In this document: piece by piece, positions 27,802-38,391 of the stretch
Numbering within the stretch: position 1 is the stretch's first letter
Layout of the letters: each line of letters begins with the position of its first letter
NCBI GenBank assembly: GCA_021741205.1
Contig: JAIOYI010000001.1
Coordinates: 186,001 to 250,000 of the forward strand
Length of the DNA stretch: 64,000 nt
Direction of reading: 5' to 3'
Origin: Emcibacter sp.
GTDB lineage: Bacteria; Pseudomonadota; Alphaproteobacteria; Sphingomonadales; Emcibacteraceae
The notes under the pieces: generated by a model
The model's input: only the letters and a program-made list of their open reading frames with translations
What the model was told of the DNA's origin: nothing
Databases searched by the model: none
Translations under genes and position numbers: made by a program

Positions 27802-30312
27802 CTACTCACTCGCCAGACTGATCTGAGTGTCCATTCCAACCTTTATAGGTAAGGACAGCGTAACACAGGTACCTTCATTTAGAGCCGATTGAACATCGAT
27901 CTTGCCCCCATGCAGATCAACAAAATTTTTCACCAATGACAGACCAAGTCCCGCCCCTTGCGTATTTGACGTATTGCTTCCCGTGAAGAATTTTTCGAAA
28001 AGCTTATCCACTTCCTCTGGCTTTATACCAATGCCTGTGTCTTGAATAGTAATAGTATAATTCTCATCATTCTGATCTGCTGTTACGTTAATAATGCCAA
28101 GAGGGTGGGAAAATTTTACGGCATTGCTCAACAGATTATAAATAGCATGATGAATACGTCTTGCATCACCCCAAACAGGCATTAAATCATCCTTGCATTG
28201 TAAAATCAAATCAAGCTCTTTTACTTTGATACGTTCCTGCAATTGATTAATGACCTGATCCAGAATAGTTGGCAGTTCAAATTGGTCAATGTCGAGCGTA
28301 AGTCCCCCTGCCTCGATCACGGTTAAGTCAAGGATATCGTTAAAGAGTTCCAATAACTGACCAGAAGCCGCCAAAATACTGTACATATATTCATGCTGAA
28401 TATCATTGAGCGGTCCTTGATATTCTTTTTCCAAAAGTTCGGCAAAGCCAATAATACTATTGAGCGGTGTGCGCAATTCATAAGACATATGAGCCAGAAA
28501 ATCTGTTTTAATTTTATCGGCTTCTTCCAATGCCTGATTGCGTTGACGCAGAACTTTTTCAATGGCAAAACTATCGGATACATCAATAAAAGTAATCAGC
28601 ATAGCCCCATCTGGTAACGGCACAGCCGCATAATTCAGCACAGAATCATCTTTACGCTTAAGCTGACCTGAAGATAATTCTTTTTTAACCTCGCCACCGA
28701 CAATAAGATTTTTGAGATCTTTTATCTGATAACTTTCCCCGTAATTTTCTGCAAATGCCGCCATCACATTCATGGTATGGGGATTGGCATCCAGCATTTC
28801 ACGGTCCAGTTTCCAGGTATCCACAAAGGCATCGTTATAAAGCTGAAGGCAGCCATCAATACCAAAAACAGCCACCGCCTCATGAAGATTGTTCAAAGTT
28901 TCCCGTTGGACGGCAAATAAAGTATTATACGATCTTTCAAGAGCGAAATGATCCGTGACATCCTCATAAAAAATTAATAATCCCCCCAAAGGATGGGGTT
29001 GGCTCACAACCCGAAGTGACGTATTATCGGGCAAGTGCCACATTTCTTCAACAGGTTCCAAAAGTTGGGTATAAGCCGAAAGCTGTTCTGTTTTCCATTT
29101 AGGAAAATTGGCCTGCTCTGGAAGCCTGCGCGCCTCCCGCATGGCTTCTAATACCTCTCCGTGATGGGGATGACTGAATAATAATTCTTCTGATAAATTC
29201 CATAACCTGCTGAAGGCACTGTTATAATATTCAAGCCTTTTACCAGACGTAAAAATAGCCACAGCCGTTGATAATTTATTTAAGGTTTCTGAATGGGATT
29301 CCGTATGATAAATCAATTCCCCCCGCGCTTTTTCAAGTTCGGTAATATCTTGAGCATAGCCCACACAGCCCATCATATTTTGATCAATCGCTATGGGGAA
29401 ATTACACACATTAACGGCGCAGCGTTCCCCTCTTATCACCACAAAATGCTTTTCAATATATGTTTCATGAAGATCACGGGATTTGGCGGCTAAATCCCTC
29501 ATATTTTTTCCTACCGCATTTGTTACAAGCTCTAATCCCTGCTCGATGACCTGCTCGGCAGTTTCTGCATCAACCGCATCAATGTAGGCTTTATTCACCC
29601 ATATTAAACGCAATTTGTCATCCCGCATCCACATAGGAATATTGATAAGATCGCTTGTGGTTTCAAACAGTCTTAACCGGTTTGCAATCTGCCTAACATC
29701 CCGCTTCTGAAAGGCCGCTATATTTTCCTCAATAGAGGCATCTTTGAACCAAATAATATAACCACTCTTTTTATGATGCTCTTCTAGGATATCCCCCTTT
29801 ACAATAATATGTCTCTGCTGTTTTTTAAGATAAAACGATTTACGAAAGACAGTATCCAGTGAAATTAGTCTTTCGATATCCTCTACAAAATCAGAGAATT
29901 GTTCATTGGAAAATGCCGTATTTTCATCGCGCAAACAATCCAGATCCATCCCATGATTTTCTATACCAAACCATTGTTTCACATTATCAAGAGAAGATAG
30001 GGTACCCTTCTTATCGCAGATCAAATAAATGCCTTTACGGGATTTCAATAGCGCAGAATAAAAATCGGCTTCTTTCTCAAGGGCCTGCAGTTTTTTCTTC
30101 ACTTGGCTTCGATCCCACATCATCCAAGCAACCAGACACAAAGTCAAAAAACAAAAAACGATAAAATATATGTTATTATTTTGATCATTTGTTGGGAATA
30201 GAAAATACGGAGCTGCAAACGAAGGAGACCCGACCCCAATAAGAACGAAGGCTATTCCCCTTATAAGAACCTTTAGGCTCTTTTTATATATTGTAACAGG
30301 CCCTATGACCAT
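27802..30312 (-). CDS. DivL-like PAS sensor protein with Tyr in place of the phosphoacceptor His
   Basis: An 836-aa membrane-bound kinase homologue. Two hydrophobic segments (about residues 14-36 and 46-66) precede a coiled coil and at least three or four PAS-like repeats, then HisKA and HATPase_c. The HisKA box reads FLAHMSYELRTPLNS: the usual SHELRTPL histidine is Tyr611 (codon TAT on the minus strand, 28482-28480). The ATPase domain looks intact (LLSNAVKFS, DTGIGI, GAGLGLSLV). The same substitution defines Caulobacter DivL, which controls CckA and CtrA through DivK rather than by phosphotransfer. Position between ahcY and tsaE matches the alphaproteobacterial neighbourhood of this family. 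AGGGA precedes the ATG. Orthology to DivL is likely but unproven. Confidence 0.82.
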   Translation of the reverse strand: MVIGPVTIYKKSLKVLIRGIAFVLIGVGSPSFAAPYFLFPTNDQNNNIYFIVFCFLTLCLVAWMMWDRSQVKKKLQALEKEADFYSALLKSRKGIYLICDKKGTLSSLDNVKQWFGIENHGMDLDCLRDENTAFSNEQFSDFVEDIERLISLDTVFRKSFYLKKQQRHIIVKGDILEEHHKKSGYIIWFKDASIEENIAAFQKRDVRQIANRLRLFETTSDLINIPMWMRDDKLRLIWVNKAYIDAVDAETAEQVIEQGLELVTNAVGKNMRDLAAKSRDLHETYIEKHFVVIRGERCAVNVCNFPIAIDQNMMGCVGYAQDITELEKARGELIYHTESHSETLNKLSTAVAIFTSGKRLEYYNSAFSRLWNLSEELLFSHPHHGEVLEAMREARRLPEQANFPKWKTEQLSAYTQLLEPVEEMWHLPDNTSLRVVSQPHPLGGLLIFYEDVTDHFALERSYNTLFAVQRETLNNLHEAVAVFGIDGCLQLYNDAFVDTWKLDREMLDANPHTMNVMAAFAENYGESYQIKDLKNLIVGGEVKKELSSGQLKRKDDSVLNYAAVPLPDGAMLITFIDVSDSFAIEKVLRQRNQALEEADKIKTDFLAHMSYELRTPLNSIIGFAELLEKEYQGPLNDIQHEYMYSILAASGQLLELFNDILDLTVIEAGGLTLDIDQFELPTILDQVINQLQERIKVKELDLILQCKDDLMPVWGDARRIHHAIYNLLSNAVKFSHPLGIINVTADQNDENYTITIQDTGIGIKPEEVDKLFEKFFTGSNTSNTQGAGLGLSLVKNFVDLHGGKIDVQSALNEGTCVTLSLPIKVGMDTQISLASE

Positions 30313-30388
30313 AAGAACTTCCCTATAGCGCTATGATATTCCAATCATAAACGATCAGCAAAAAAAAGGAAGCCTGTTGTTGGGGGCA

Positions 30389-30427
30389 TAAAAAATTAAG
30401 GCCTGAATATTGACATAATTCAGGCCT
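30389..30427 (-). terminator. Rho-independent terminator of ahcY (minus strand)
   Basis: AGGCCTGAAT (30399-30408) and ATTCAGGCCT (30418-30427) form a perfect 10-bp stem; on the minus strand it is followed by TAATTTTTT. It separates ahcY from the DivL-like gene. Confidence 0.9.
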
Positions 30428-30449
30428 CAAATCATACAATCACTGAAAA

Positions 30450-31745
30450 TTAATAACGGTAATGGTCTGGCTTAAACGGTCCATCAACATTAATATTGAT
30501 ATAATCCGCCTGCTCTTTGGAAAGTTTGGTGAGTTTTACACCAAGTTTATCAAGGTGAAGCATGGCAACCTTTTCATCCAAATGTTTGGGCAACACATAG
30601 ACCTTATTGTCATAATTTGCAGAATTATTCCATAATTCAATTTGTGCCATAACCTGATTGGTAAAAGACGCGCTCATCACAAAACTTGGGTGTCCCGTTG
30701 CACAGCCAAGATTTACCAAACGTCCCTTAGCCAAAACAATGAGTCTTTTTCCGTCTGGAAAAACAACCTCATCGACCTGTGGTTTTACTTCATCCCACTG
30801 ATAATTAGACAGTGCTGCAATCTGAATTTCTGAATCAAAATGACCAATATTACAAACAATCGACCGATCCTTCATGGCACGCATATGATCAATTGTGATA
30901 ATATCTTTATTACCTGTACAGGTCACAAAAATATTACCAAGGGGCGCCGCATCTTCCATTGTGACAACCTCATAGCCCTCCATCGCCGCCTGAAGCGCAC
31001 ATATGGGGTCAATTTCAGTAACCAAAACACGGGCACCCTGATTACGAAGACTAGCGGCAGAACCTTTACCCACATCGCCGTAACCACAAATAACCGCAAT
31101 CTTACCCGCAACCATAACGTCGGTTGCCCGTTTAATACCATCCACAAGACTTTCCCTGCAACCATAAAGATTGTCAAATTTTGATTTGGTCACACTGTCA
31201 TTAACATTAATGGCGGGAACCGTAAGCTTTCCCTGTTTTTCCATTTGGTAAAGCCTTAGAACGCCCGTGGTTGTTTCTTCGGAAATACCCCGAATATCCT
31301 CAAGAAGTTCTGGGAAATCCTGATATATCATGGCCGTTAAATCACCGCCATCATCCAAAATCATATTGGGACGCCAACCATCAGGACCCACGATCGTTTC
31401 CCGAATACACCAAAGAAATTCTTCCTCAGTTAAGCCCTTCCATGCAAAAGTCGGTATTCCCGCATCCGCCATAGCAGCGGCAGCCTGATCTTGGGTCGAA
31501 AATATGTTACAACTTGACCAACGCACTTCAGCACCAAGCGCTATCAAGGTTTCCATCAAGACCGCCGTTTGAATCGTCATATGCAAACAACCCGCAATAC
31601 GCGCACCCGCCAAAGGCTGTGATGAGCCAAATTCCTCCCGCAGAGCCATAAGACCTGGCATTTCGGTTTCTGCAATCGTGACCTCTTTACGGCCCCACTT
31701 GGCCAATGAAATATCTGCAATTTTATAATCGGTAAAGTTACCCAT
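30450..31745 (-). CDS. ahcY: Adenosylhomocysteinase
   Basis: Hydrolyses S-adenosylhomocysteine to adenosine and homocysteine, relieving methyltransferase inhibition. 431 aa with tightly bound NAD. Motifs: [36 protein letters not shown], the Rossmann loop [24 protein letters not shown] and the C-terminal KPDHYRY. I looked for an SAH riboswitch in the leader and did not see one. A sigma-70-like promoter is listed at 31783-31812. Confidence 0.97.
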   Translation of the reverse strand: MGNFTDYKIADISLAKWGRKEVTIAETEMPGLMALREEFGSSQPLAGARIAGCLHMTIQTAVLMETLIALGAEVRWSSCNIFSTQDQAAAAMADAGIPTFAWKGLTEEEFLWCIRETIVGPDGWRPNMILDDGGDLTAMIYQDFPELLEDIRGISEETTTGVLRLYQMEKQGKLTVPAINVNDSVTKSKFDNLYGCRESLVDGIKRATDVMVAGKIAVICGYGDVGKGSAASLRNQGARVLVTEIDPICALQAAMEGYEVVTMEDAAPLGNIFVTCTGNKDIITIDHMRAMKDRSIVCNIGHFDSEIQIAALSNYQWDEVKPQVDEVVFPDGKRLIVLAKGRLVNLGCATGHPSFVMSASFTNQVMAQIELWNNSANYDNKVYVLPKHLDEKVAMLHLDKLGVKLTKLSKEQADYININVDGPFKPDHYRY

Positions 31746-31782
31746 GGACTGTCTTTCTTTCTAAAAAATAATATACCCAGAG

Positions 31783-31812
31783 CTTATAGCAGCAGATTGC
31801 CTCTATAATCAA
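31783..31812 (-). promoter_or_regulatory. Candidate sigma-70 promoter of ahcY
   Basis: Minus-strand TTGATT (31812-31807) and TATAAG (31788-31783) with an 18-bp spacer, about 38 bp upstream of the ahcY ATG. The CTTGAT and CTATAA contexts resemble alphaproteobacterial housekeeping promoters. Confidence 0.4.
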
Positions 31813-31866
31813 GTATAAAGAAATGTTTATATTGTTATATCATAAATAGAAATACTTAAGAAAAAA

Positions 31867-32169
31867 CTAATCCTCGCCAAATTTATTGGCAATCAGTTCC
31901 TCCAAAGCGTCCAAGGCTTCTTTGGCCCCATTCCCCTTGCCTTTCAAGGTAACGCTATCGCCCTTGGCGGCGGCAAGCATCATCAATCCCATTATGGATG
32001 TGCCGACCACTTCTGTGCCATCTTTTGACACCAGAATTTCCGTATCATATTTCCCCGCAACAGAAACAAATTTTGCCGAGGCGCGAGCGTGCAAACCCCG
32101 TTCATTTTGAATGACCAGTCTTCTTTTTTCTATAGGCTCGACATTGACTTTATTTACCGCCTCGTTCAA
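31867..32169 (-). CDS. ptsH: Phosphocarrier protein HPr
   Basis: Phosphocarrier of the regulatory PTS. 100 aa, slightly longer than usual at the N-terminus. The phosphorylated His27 is in ERGLHARASAKF and the HprK-target serine is Ser58 in GTSIMGLMML. It overlaps the EIIA gene by four bases. No enzyme I or sugar-specific EIIBC is in the window; together with RapZ and HprK this is the regulatory PTS typical of Alphaproteobacteria. Confidence 0.95.
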   Translation of the reverse strand: MNEAVNKVNVEPIEKRRLVIQNERGLHARASAKFVSVAGKYDTEILVSKDGTEVVGTSIMGLMMLAAAKGDSVTLKGKGNGAKEALDALEELIANKFGED

Positions 32170-32573
32170 CTGATATCACCCGATAAGACCTGAGAGGCGA
32201 TATTTATATATTTCCGACCAGAATCTTGCGCCGCATTGACGGCCTCTTCCATGGTACAAGCCATCCGCACACTGGCAAGTTTAATAAGCATAGGCAAATT
32301 TATGCCCGCAATAACTTCAACTTTGGCACTTTCCATAACGGAAATGGCAAGATTTGATGGTGTTCCCCCGAACATATCAGTGAGCAAAATGACCCCACTG
32401 CCCTGATCCACCTCTTTCACCGCATTCAGGATATCTTGCCGTCTTTGTTCCATATCATCATCGGGACCTATGCATATGGCCCTTACTGCTTTTTGAGGTC
32501 CGACAACATGCTCCATAGCAGAAATAAATTCTTCTGCTAGACGACCGTGTGTTACAACTACCATGCCAATCAT
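32166..32573 (-). CDS. PTS EIIA component, mannose family (regulatory)
   Basis: A 135-aa stand-alone EIIA of the mannose (ManX) family. The phosphorylated His9 is in VVVTHGRLAEEF, and TDMFGGTPSNLAI is the family signature. With no EIIB or EIIC nearby it probably works in signalling, not transport. Overlaps HPr by four bases and follows rapZ by 33 bp. Confidence 0.93.
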   Translation of the reverse strand: MIGMVVVTHGRLAEEFISAMEHVVGPQKAVRAICIGPDDDMEQRRQDILNAVKEVDQGSGVILLTDMFGGTPSNLAISVMESAKVEVIAGINLPMLIKLASVRMACTMEEAVNAAQDSGRKYINIASQVLSGDIS

Positions 32574-32606
32574 TCAAAATTCCTCTAATATCCAAATTAT
32601 TCTATT

Positions 32607-33518
32607 TTATGATTCTTTTATCATTAATTCTCTATGATAAATAGTTGCTTTAAAACCAATTTTATTAATTGCCTTGGCAATTTTTTCAGCCATACAGACA
32701 GATCTATGCCGTCCTCCTGTGCAGCCGAATGCAATCTTTAAATAAGATTTGCCTTCCTTCTTATACTCAGGCAATGAGAAAAATATCAAGTCACTTATTT
32801 TTGCATAAAAATCAGCAAATCTTTCATCCTGCTCTACATAATCCTGAATTTCTTTATCTAGTCCTGTCATAGGCTTTAATTTATCCACATAATGAGGATT
32901 GCGTAAAAATCTGACATCAAAAACCAAGTCTGCATCCCTTGGAAGCCCCCGCGGATAAGCAAAGGAACTTACCATTATGCTCAAATCACTGCTGTGCTCG
33001 CGCTCAAACTGCTGGTTTAATATTTGACGCAATTCCTGAATCCCAAGATCCGAGGTATCATAGATAAAGTCAGCCTCAGCCCGAAGCACATTCATCAGGC
33101 TTCTTTCAAGAACGATACCGTCAGTAACCTGTCTGTTCCTTGCTAATGGGTGTTTTCTGCGGGTTTCGGTAAACCGTTTTGCCAGAACTTCGTTGCTGCT
33201 ATCAAAAAACAGAAGTTTCAAATCTATATCGTCACGTTTTCTTAATAAATTAAGGTTTTGCGTAATGAGTTCGGGTTGAAAATTCCGAGTTCTCGCATCA
33301 ATACCAATGGCAAGAGCTGGAAATTTATCTTTCTTCTTATCCTGAATAACCATATCAACCACATTAGGAAGAAGCGCCAAGGGAAGATTGTCAATGGCCT
33401 CATAATCAAGGTCTTCGAGCACCCTTAAGGCAGAGGACTTTCCCGCCCCCGAAAGGCCGGTAATGAGATATACTCTCAATGCCTTGGAGCTATCTATGGT
33501 CTGCTCTATATTGCCCAT
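32607..33518 (-). CDS. rapZ: RNase adapter / nucleotide-binding protein RapZ
   Basis: A 303-aa protein of the RapZ (YvcJ) family. Walker A ITGLSGAGKSSALRVLEDL is followed by EAIDNLP, FDSSNEVLAKRFTETRRKHPL, and the C-terminal GCTGGRHRSV motif implicated in sugar-phosphate or RNA binding. In E. coli RapZ guides RNase E to the GlmZ RNA according to glucosamine-6-phosphate; in Alphaproteobacteria the gene sits with PTS genes and its target is less clear. Stands between hprK and the EIIA gene. Confidence 0.94.
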   Translation of the reverse strand: MGNIEQTIDSSKALRVYLITGLSGAGKSSALRVLEDLDYEAIDNLPLALLPNVVDMVIQDKKKDKFPALAIGIDARTRNFQPELITQNLNLLRKRDDIDLKLLFFDSSNEVLAKRFTETRRKHPLARNRQVTDGIVLERSLMNVLRAEADFIYDTSDLGIQELRQILNQQFEREHSSDLSIMVSSFAYPRGLPRDADLVFDVRFLRNPHYVDKLKPMTGLDKEIQDYVEQDERFADFYAKISDLIFFSLPEYKKEGKSYLKIAFGCTGGRHRSVCMAEKIAKAINKIGFKATIYHRELMIKES

Positions 33519-33584
33519 TTATATATCTATATTCCTAAAGTAGAATCGAGGATGTTATGCAAATCAATATTAAAAAAACCGACT

Positions 33585-34010
33585 CTACAATAAAATTTTA
33601 AGAGCCGCACGAATTTTCTCTGGTGCAGAAGGTTCAAAAGCATAAAAATCTAGACAGGGAATTTGAACCGTCTCCAGTATCACGGTTTTTCCTTCTGGCA
33701 ATCTTTCAAGATGAACATGGTCATTTCGTGCCACCAGATCCAAAATCAAATGAATATCTGCCTTTGGTCGAAAGGGAACCTTTAGGATACCCACACTTCG
33801 GACTTCAATCATGCCTTCTATATTTTTAGGCGCCGCCATAATAGCACAGCCCTTCCCCTTGGATGAAACCTCCACATAATCATCTCCGATCAATTCCCCG
33901 CCCAGCGCCAAAAGGCGGAGGGCTAAGTCGGATTTCCCCGAACCAGATGGCCCCCGAATAAGAAGACCTTTGCCTTCAAAAAAAACCCCTGTTCCATGGA
34001 TGAGCATCAT
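33585..34010 (-). CDS. hprK: HPr kinase/phosphorylase, short alphaproteobacterial form
   Basis: Phosphorylates HPr on its regulatory serine. At 141 aa it is the C-terminal catalytic domain only; the N-terminal domain of Firmicute HprK is missing, as usual for this class. Walker A GPSGSGKS is at residues 20-27, the GDDYVE catalytic acid follows, and EVRSVGILKV corresponds to the family signature (Ser where Gly is more usual). It starts by ATGA overlap with chvG, tying PTS control to ChvGI. Confidence 0.92.
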   Translation of the reverse strand: MMLIHGTGVFFEGKGLLIRGPSGSGKSDLALRLLALGGELIGDDYVEVSSKGKGCAIMAAPKNIEGMIEVRSVGILKVPFRPKADIHLILDLVARNDHVHLERLPEGKTVILETVQIPCLDFYAFEPSAPEKIRAALKILL

Positions 34011-35710
34011 GACTTTGAACTCTGTTCGGCCTTATGGGGCATGGCGTGCAATTGTACAATAAAGGCCGCCCCCTTGACCTTGGTATGGGCCTTATTATAA
34101 ATATTCTCCGCAATAATACCACCCCCATGCGCCTCCACAATCTTCTTGCAAATACTTAATCCAAGGCCAGAATGTTGACCAAATGCCTCATTCTTTGGAC
34201 GTTCTGTATAAAAACGATCAAAAATATCTTCTAATCTATCCTTGGGAATTCCAGGCCCCTCATCCTCTATGGTCACTTGTATCATGTCTTTAATGCGGCG
34301 CAATCTGATCCAGATATGTCCCTCTTTCTTTGAAAAAGAAATCGCATTATCAATCAAATTACGAAAGAGCTGTCCAAGCTGTCCTTCCATACCCTTAATG
34401 CAATAATCACGATCTGTTTTTTTTCTGTCCTTATGGATGTCTAAATGTAACGTCGGGATTTTATCTTTATGACTTGTTCCATAAAGATCAATAAGGGTTT
34501 CCATCATTGTAACAAGATTAATCTCCACCATCTGGCTGCGGGACATTTCGGCATCCAGCCGTGATGCATTGGAAATATCAGAAATCAGTCGGTCAAGCCG
34601 CAAAACATCCTCGCCTATGATCTTGAGTAATTTTTCTCTTGCCACATCGGTTTTGGTAAAAGACAATGTTTCCACAGCACTCCTGAGAGAAGTTAAGGGA
34701 TTTTTCAGCTCGTGAGAGACATCCGCGGCAAAGGATGCCACCGCATCAATTTGCCGTGCAAGCGTGAAAGTCATATCCTTCAATGACCTTGATAAGTCCC
34801 CCACTTCATCATTTCTGGAAGAATAATCAGGAATATCAATACTGGTATGAGTTCCCGCACTGATTTGATCTGCGGATCTTGCCAAAAGCAAAATGGGTCT
34901 GACAATGGTTCTGGCGAGGAAAAATGATAACAACAGCGTAACCGCCAAGACAACACCAAAGAACTTTAAGAATGTCATCCGCGTCTTTTGGACGGCTTCC
35001 CGAATATCACGCGTGTCTGTGGACAACATCAATGCCCCAAGAACACGACGAAATCTTTGAACGGGGGTCGCAACCGTGATAATTTCAGACCTATCGGACA
35101 GCAATCTTATCCGATAACCAATATTACCTTCAAGAGCATTCATGACTTCTGGATAATGTTCGGCTTTCTCATCTTTTACTTCATGATAAACTTCAATATC
35201 CTGTCTTTTATTAAAACTATCCAATAGTCGCATGATGGCGGTTGATATATGGTTTAAAAAGGGACTTACACCGTCTTTTATAGGTAATTCACGGATTATC
35301 ACTGATTGATTATTCGCCAAATCCTGACTATCAATCCATAAATTACCATCCAAACCAAACAGCCGTGACCGATTATTGGTTACAGAAACAATCCGAACCA
35401 TAATCTGCTCGGATGGTTTAAGCAGTAATTCCGTCCGCTCTGCGGTAATAGTGGCGGCCTCACCTAAGGCCCCCGCCATAACCTCCGCATCTTTAATAAG
35501 CGCATTAATGCGCGACTGAACCATGGCATTTTGATATTGGTCAATATACAGAATGCCGCCAGCCAAAAAACCCAAAGCAATTAAATTAACCGCCAGAATA
35601 CGGAAAGTAAGCGGTGATACCCGCCGTTTCGGACGACGGACTATGATATCTTTTTTTGTATCTGAATTTGAAAGTTGCTCAGCTTTCACTATACCTGTAT
35701 CCGACACCAT
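34007..35710 (-). CDS. chvG: Sensor histidine kinase ChvG
   Basis: Envelope-stress/acid sensor kinase. About 567 aa from this start. Transmembrane helix 1 ([19 protein letters not shown]), a periplasmic domain of about 220 residues, helix 2 ([17 protein letters not shown]), HAMP with [11 protein letters not shown], HisKA with [16 protein letters not shown], and HATPase_c ([21 protein letters not shown]). The frame is open to 35824 but that would overlap chvI by 146 bp; the ATG at 35710 (32-bp overlap) or the GTG at 35689 (11-bp overlap, AGGT upstream) is more likely. In Rhizobiales ChvGI controls envelope and exopolysaccharide genes and succinoglycan. Confidence 0.92.
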   Translation of the reverse strand: MVSDTGIVKAEQLSNSDTKKDIIVRRPKRRVSPLTFRILAVNLIALGFLAGGILYIDQYQNAMVQSRINALIKDAEVMAGALGEAATITAERTELLLKPSEQIMVRIVSVTNNRSRLFGLDGNLWIDSQDLANNQSVIIRELPIKDGVSPFLNHISTAIMRLLDSFNKRQDIEVYHEVKDEKAEHYPEVMNALEGNIGYRIRLLSDRSEIITVATPVQRFRRVLGALMLSTDTRDIREAVQKTRMTFLKFFGVVLAVTLLLSFFLARTIVRPILLLARSADQISAGTHTSIDIPDYSSRNDEVGDLSRSLKDMTFTLARQIDAVASFAADVSHELKNPLTSLRSAVETLSFTKTDVAREKLLKIIGEDVLRLDRLISDISNASRLDAEMSRSQMVEINLVTMMETLIDLYGTSHKDKIPTLHLDIHKDRKKTDRDYCIKGMEGQLGQLFRNLIDNAISFSKKEGHIWIRLRRIKDMIQVTIEDEGPGIPKDRLEDIFDRFYTERPKNEAFGQHSGLGLSICKKIVEAHGGGIIAENIYNKAHTKVKGAAFIVQLHAMPHKAEQSSKS

Positions 35711-36404
35711 ATAGGGTTTCAATACCGTCAAATTCCGGATCCACGTTACGGAATTTCTTGCGAAGCCGTTTGATATGGCTGTCAATGGTTCTGTCATCCA
35801 CATAGACATCATCATTATAGGCAATATCCATCAATTGATCCCGACTTTTAACATGACCTGGACGGTGACATAATGCCTCCAATATTAAAAATTCTGTTAC
35901 CGTCAATTTCACATCTTGACCCGCCCATTCACAAACATGGCGCAGGGGATCTATTTTTAATCTTCCCCTGATAATAACTCCTTTTTCCTCATCTCCCTGT
36001 GCCAGAACATCTTTGGATTGCGCGTTATATTTTCGAACCGCCTCAATACGGCGCAATATGGTTTTAATACGCTCAATAAGAAGTCGCCCAGAAAAGGGTT
36101 TGGTGATATAATCATCGGCGCCCATTTTAAGCCCTAGCATCTCGTCAATTTCATCATCTTTTGAGGTTAGAAAAATAACGGGAAAGTTATATTTTTCCCG
36201 AAGCCTGCGCAAAAGCTCCATCCCGTCCATTCGGGGCATTTTTATATCAAGCACCGCAAGATCAGGCTGATTGACCGCAAAAGCTTCAAGAGCATCAGAT
36301 CCATTGCCATAAGTCGTCACGTCGAAGCCTTCAGCCTCGAGAGCGATGCTTACTGAAGCAAGGATATTTTGATCATCATCGACGAGCGTTATTTTTGGAG
36401 CCAT
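35679..36404 (-). CDS. chvI: Response regulator ChvI
   Basis: OmpR/PhoB-family regulator, partner of ChvG. 241 aa from the ATG at 36404 ([10 protein letters not shown]), preferred over an extension to 36452 since AAGGA lies upstream and family members start [11 protein letters not shown]. The receiver has phosphoacceptor Asp in [13 protein letters not shown] and Lys in YITKPF; the winged helix has [30 protein letters not shown]-type recognition residues near the C-terminus. Divergent from pckA, the classical chvI-pckA arrangement. Confidence 0.95.
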   Translation of the reverse strand: MAPKITLVDDDQNILASVSIALEAEGFDVTTYGNGSDALEAFAVNQPDLAVLDIKMPRMDGMELLRRLREKYNFPVIFLTSKDDEIDEMLGLKMGADDYITKPFSGRLLIERIKTILRRIEAVRKYNAQSKDVLAQGDEEKGVIIRGRLKIDPLRHVCEWAGQDVKLTVTEFLILEALCHRPGHVKSRDQLMDIAYNDDVYVDDRTIDSHIKRLRKKFRNVDPEFDGIETLYGVGYRYSES

Positions 36405-36664
36405 TTTTTTAAATTCCTTAAATTTGCGAACGAATCTTTTTAAGATTACCATGCTTTTTAATCTATGCTAAGCAATTCCCAAAAGATACTTATGACTTTT
36501 GCTGAAATATTATATATATTTTTCAAAGTCTTATTCAGAACATGTCAATTTTTTGATATTGATGCTTGATTTCAATTCCTAATTAAGCGATTCCCTCTGG
36601 ATATTAATAATAATAATAAACCTAATTACTAAGCAAATTTTATAAAATAATGGCTAGTAGGAAA

Positions 36665-38278
36665 ATGACTAAAATGAAAAATATTGGTAAATATATTAGT
36701 AAACATAAACTTGATCTGCACGACATATCCAATAATGAAAATATATTTTGGAATATGGGTGCAGAGGTTCTTTACGAACATAGCATAAAGAAAAATATGG
36801 GCATCGTTGGCAAAGGCGGTGCCCTTGTTGTTGAAACGGGTGTCCATACGGGTCGTTCCGCCAATGATAAATTTATGGTTCATGAGGACAGCAGCAAAGA
36901 CAATATATGGTGGGGAAAAGTTAACGTCTCAATATCAGAAGAAAATTTTGACAAAATTCATAATCAGATTTTAAATTATTTTGAAAGCCGCGACCTTTAT
37001 GTACAGGACCTTTACGGCGGTACAGACCCCTCTTGCCGTATTTCGGTTCGAGCCATAAGCGAAAGCCCATGGCACAGCCTGTTTATCCGCAATCTATTGG
37101 TTCTCCCTGAAGATAAGGATTTGTCTGATTTTGCACCCGAATTCACCATTCTTCATGCCCCAGAATTAAAAGTAGACCCAAAGGACGTTGGCACCAAGAG
37201 CGAAACCGTCATCACGATCAATCTGGCCAAAAAATTGGTGCTCATTGCGGGAACCTCCTATGCCGGTGAGATGAAAAAATCGGTATTTTCCATCCTGAAC
37301 TATCTTTTGCCCGAACGGGGTATTATGCCCATGCATTGTTCGGCCAATATTGGAAAAAATGGTGATACCGCTATATTCTTTGGTTTATCGGGCACGGGTA
37401 AAACAACCCTTTCTGCAGATCCTGAACGCACCTTGATAGGCGATGATGAACATGGCTGGTCCGATAGCTCTGTCTTTAATTTTGAAGGCGGCTGTTATGC
37501 CAAGGTTATCAGATTGTCAAAAGAAGCTGAGCCAGAAATTTATGCCACAACATCCATGTTTGGTACCGTTCTTGAGAATGTGGTTATTGATACTAACACG
37601 CGGGAACTTGACCTTGATGATAGCTCAAAGGCGGAAAATACCCGTGCGGCCTATCCGCTTACATCAATACCCAACACAACAGAAGGCGGCGTTGGTGGAC
37701 ATCCCAAGAACATCATTATGCTAACCGCTGATGCCTTTGGCGTTATGCCCCCTATTGCGCGCCTAACCCCAGAACAGGCCATGTATCATTTCTTGTCTGG
37801 TTATACCGCCAAAGTTGCTGGCACCGAAAAAGGACTTGGTAAGGAACCACAGGCCGTTTTCTCCACCTGTTTTGGCGCACCCTTCATGCCGCGTCATCCC
37901 TCGGTTTATGGTAATTTATTACGGGAAAAAATCGCGAAGCACGAGGTAACATGTTGGCTTGTGAACACAGGTTGGACAGGCGGCGTATATGGGGTTGGTA
38001 AGCGTATGCCTATTAAATATACCAGAGCCCTCCTGCACGGCGCTCTTGACGGCACCTTAAATGATGTAGAATTCAGAACCGACCCGAACTTTGGTTTTGA
38101 AATTCCCCTAAGCTGCCCAGGTGTTGAGACATCTGTCCTTGACCCCCGCAGCACATGGCAAGACGGTAACGCCTATGACGAAAAGGCTGCCCATCTGGTG
38201 GGATTATTCCGTACAAATTTCAAGGAGTATGAAGGTCATGTGGATGATAGTATCATCGCAGCTGGCCCCACATTATAA
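36665..38278 (+). CDS. pckA: Phosphoenolpyruvate carboxykinase (ATP)
   Basis: Converts oxaloacetate and ATP to PEP and CO2, the entry to gluconeogenesis. About 537 aa. Motifs: [11 protein letters not shown]-like N-terminal block ([11 protein letters not shown]), HCSANIG, the kinase-1a P-loop [16 protein letters not shown], kinase-2 IGDDEHGW, and the C-terminal [14 protein letters not shown]. Start is uncertain among ATGs at 36650, 36665 and 36674; AGGA at 36659-36662 is near the last two. Divergent from chvI across an AT-rich, about 260-bp gap with a short TAA repeat. Fits growth on C2 and C4 compounds with the TCA and malyl-CoA genes here. Confidence 0.95.
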   Translation: MTKMKNIGKYISKHKLDLHDISNNENIFWNMGAEVLYEHSIKKNMGIVGKGGALVVETGVHTGRSANDKFMVHEDSSKDNIWWGKVNVSISEENFDKIHNQILNYFESRDLYVQDLYGGTDPSCRISVRAISESPWHSLFIRNLLVLPEDKDLSDFAPEFTILHAPELKVDPKDVGTKSETVITINLAKKLVLIAGTSYAGEMKKSVFSILNYLLPERGIMPMHCSANIGKNGDTAIFFGLSGTGKTTLSADPERTLIGDDEHGWSDSSVFNFEGGCYAKVIRLSKEAEPEIYATTSMFGTVLENVVIDTNTRELDLDDSSKAENTRAAYPLTSIPNTTEGGVGGHPKNIIMLTADAFGVMPPIARLTPEQAMYHFLSGYTAKVAGTEKGLGKEPQAVFSTCFGAPFMPRHPSVYGNLLREKIAKHEVTCWLVNTGWTGGVYGVGKRMPIKYTRALLHGALDGTLNDVEFRTDPNFGFEIPLSCPGVETSVLDPRSTWQDGNAYDEKAAHLVGLFRTNFKEYEGHVDDSIIAAGPTL

Positions 38279-38300
38279 TATATTATTGTCGTAAAAAATT

Positions 38301-38328
38301 AAGCCCTGCCATAGGTGGGGCTTTTTTT
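38301..38328 (+). terminator. Rho-independent terminator of pckA
   Basis: AGCCCTGCC and GGTGGGGCT pair (two G-T) around ATA, then a run of T. It lies 22 bp after the pckA stop. Confidence 0.88.
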
Positions 38329-38391
38329 ATTTCTATCTTTTCGATATACTACCCCTTATACAAAACCTAACCGAACAATAAAGACCTTTAT

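Noticed and set aside
31746-31866. SAH riboswitch upstream of ahcY
   Set aside because: The leader is short and AT-rich, and I could not find the conserved core.
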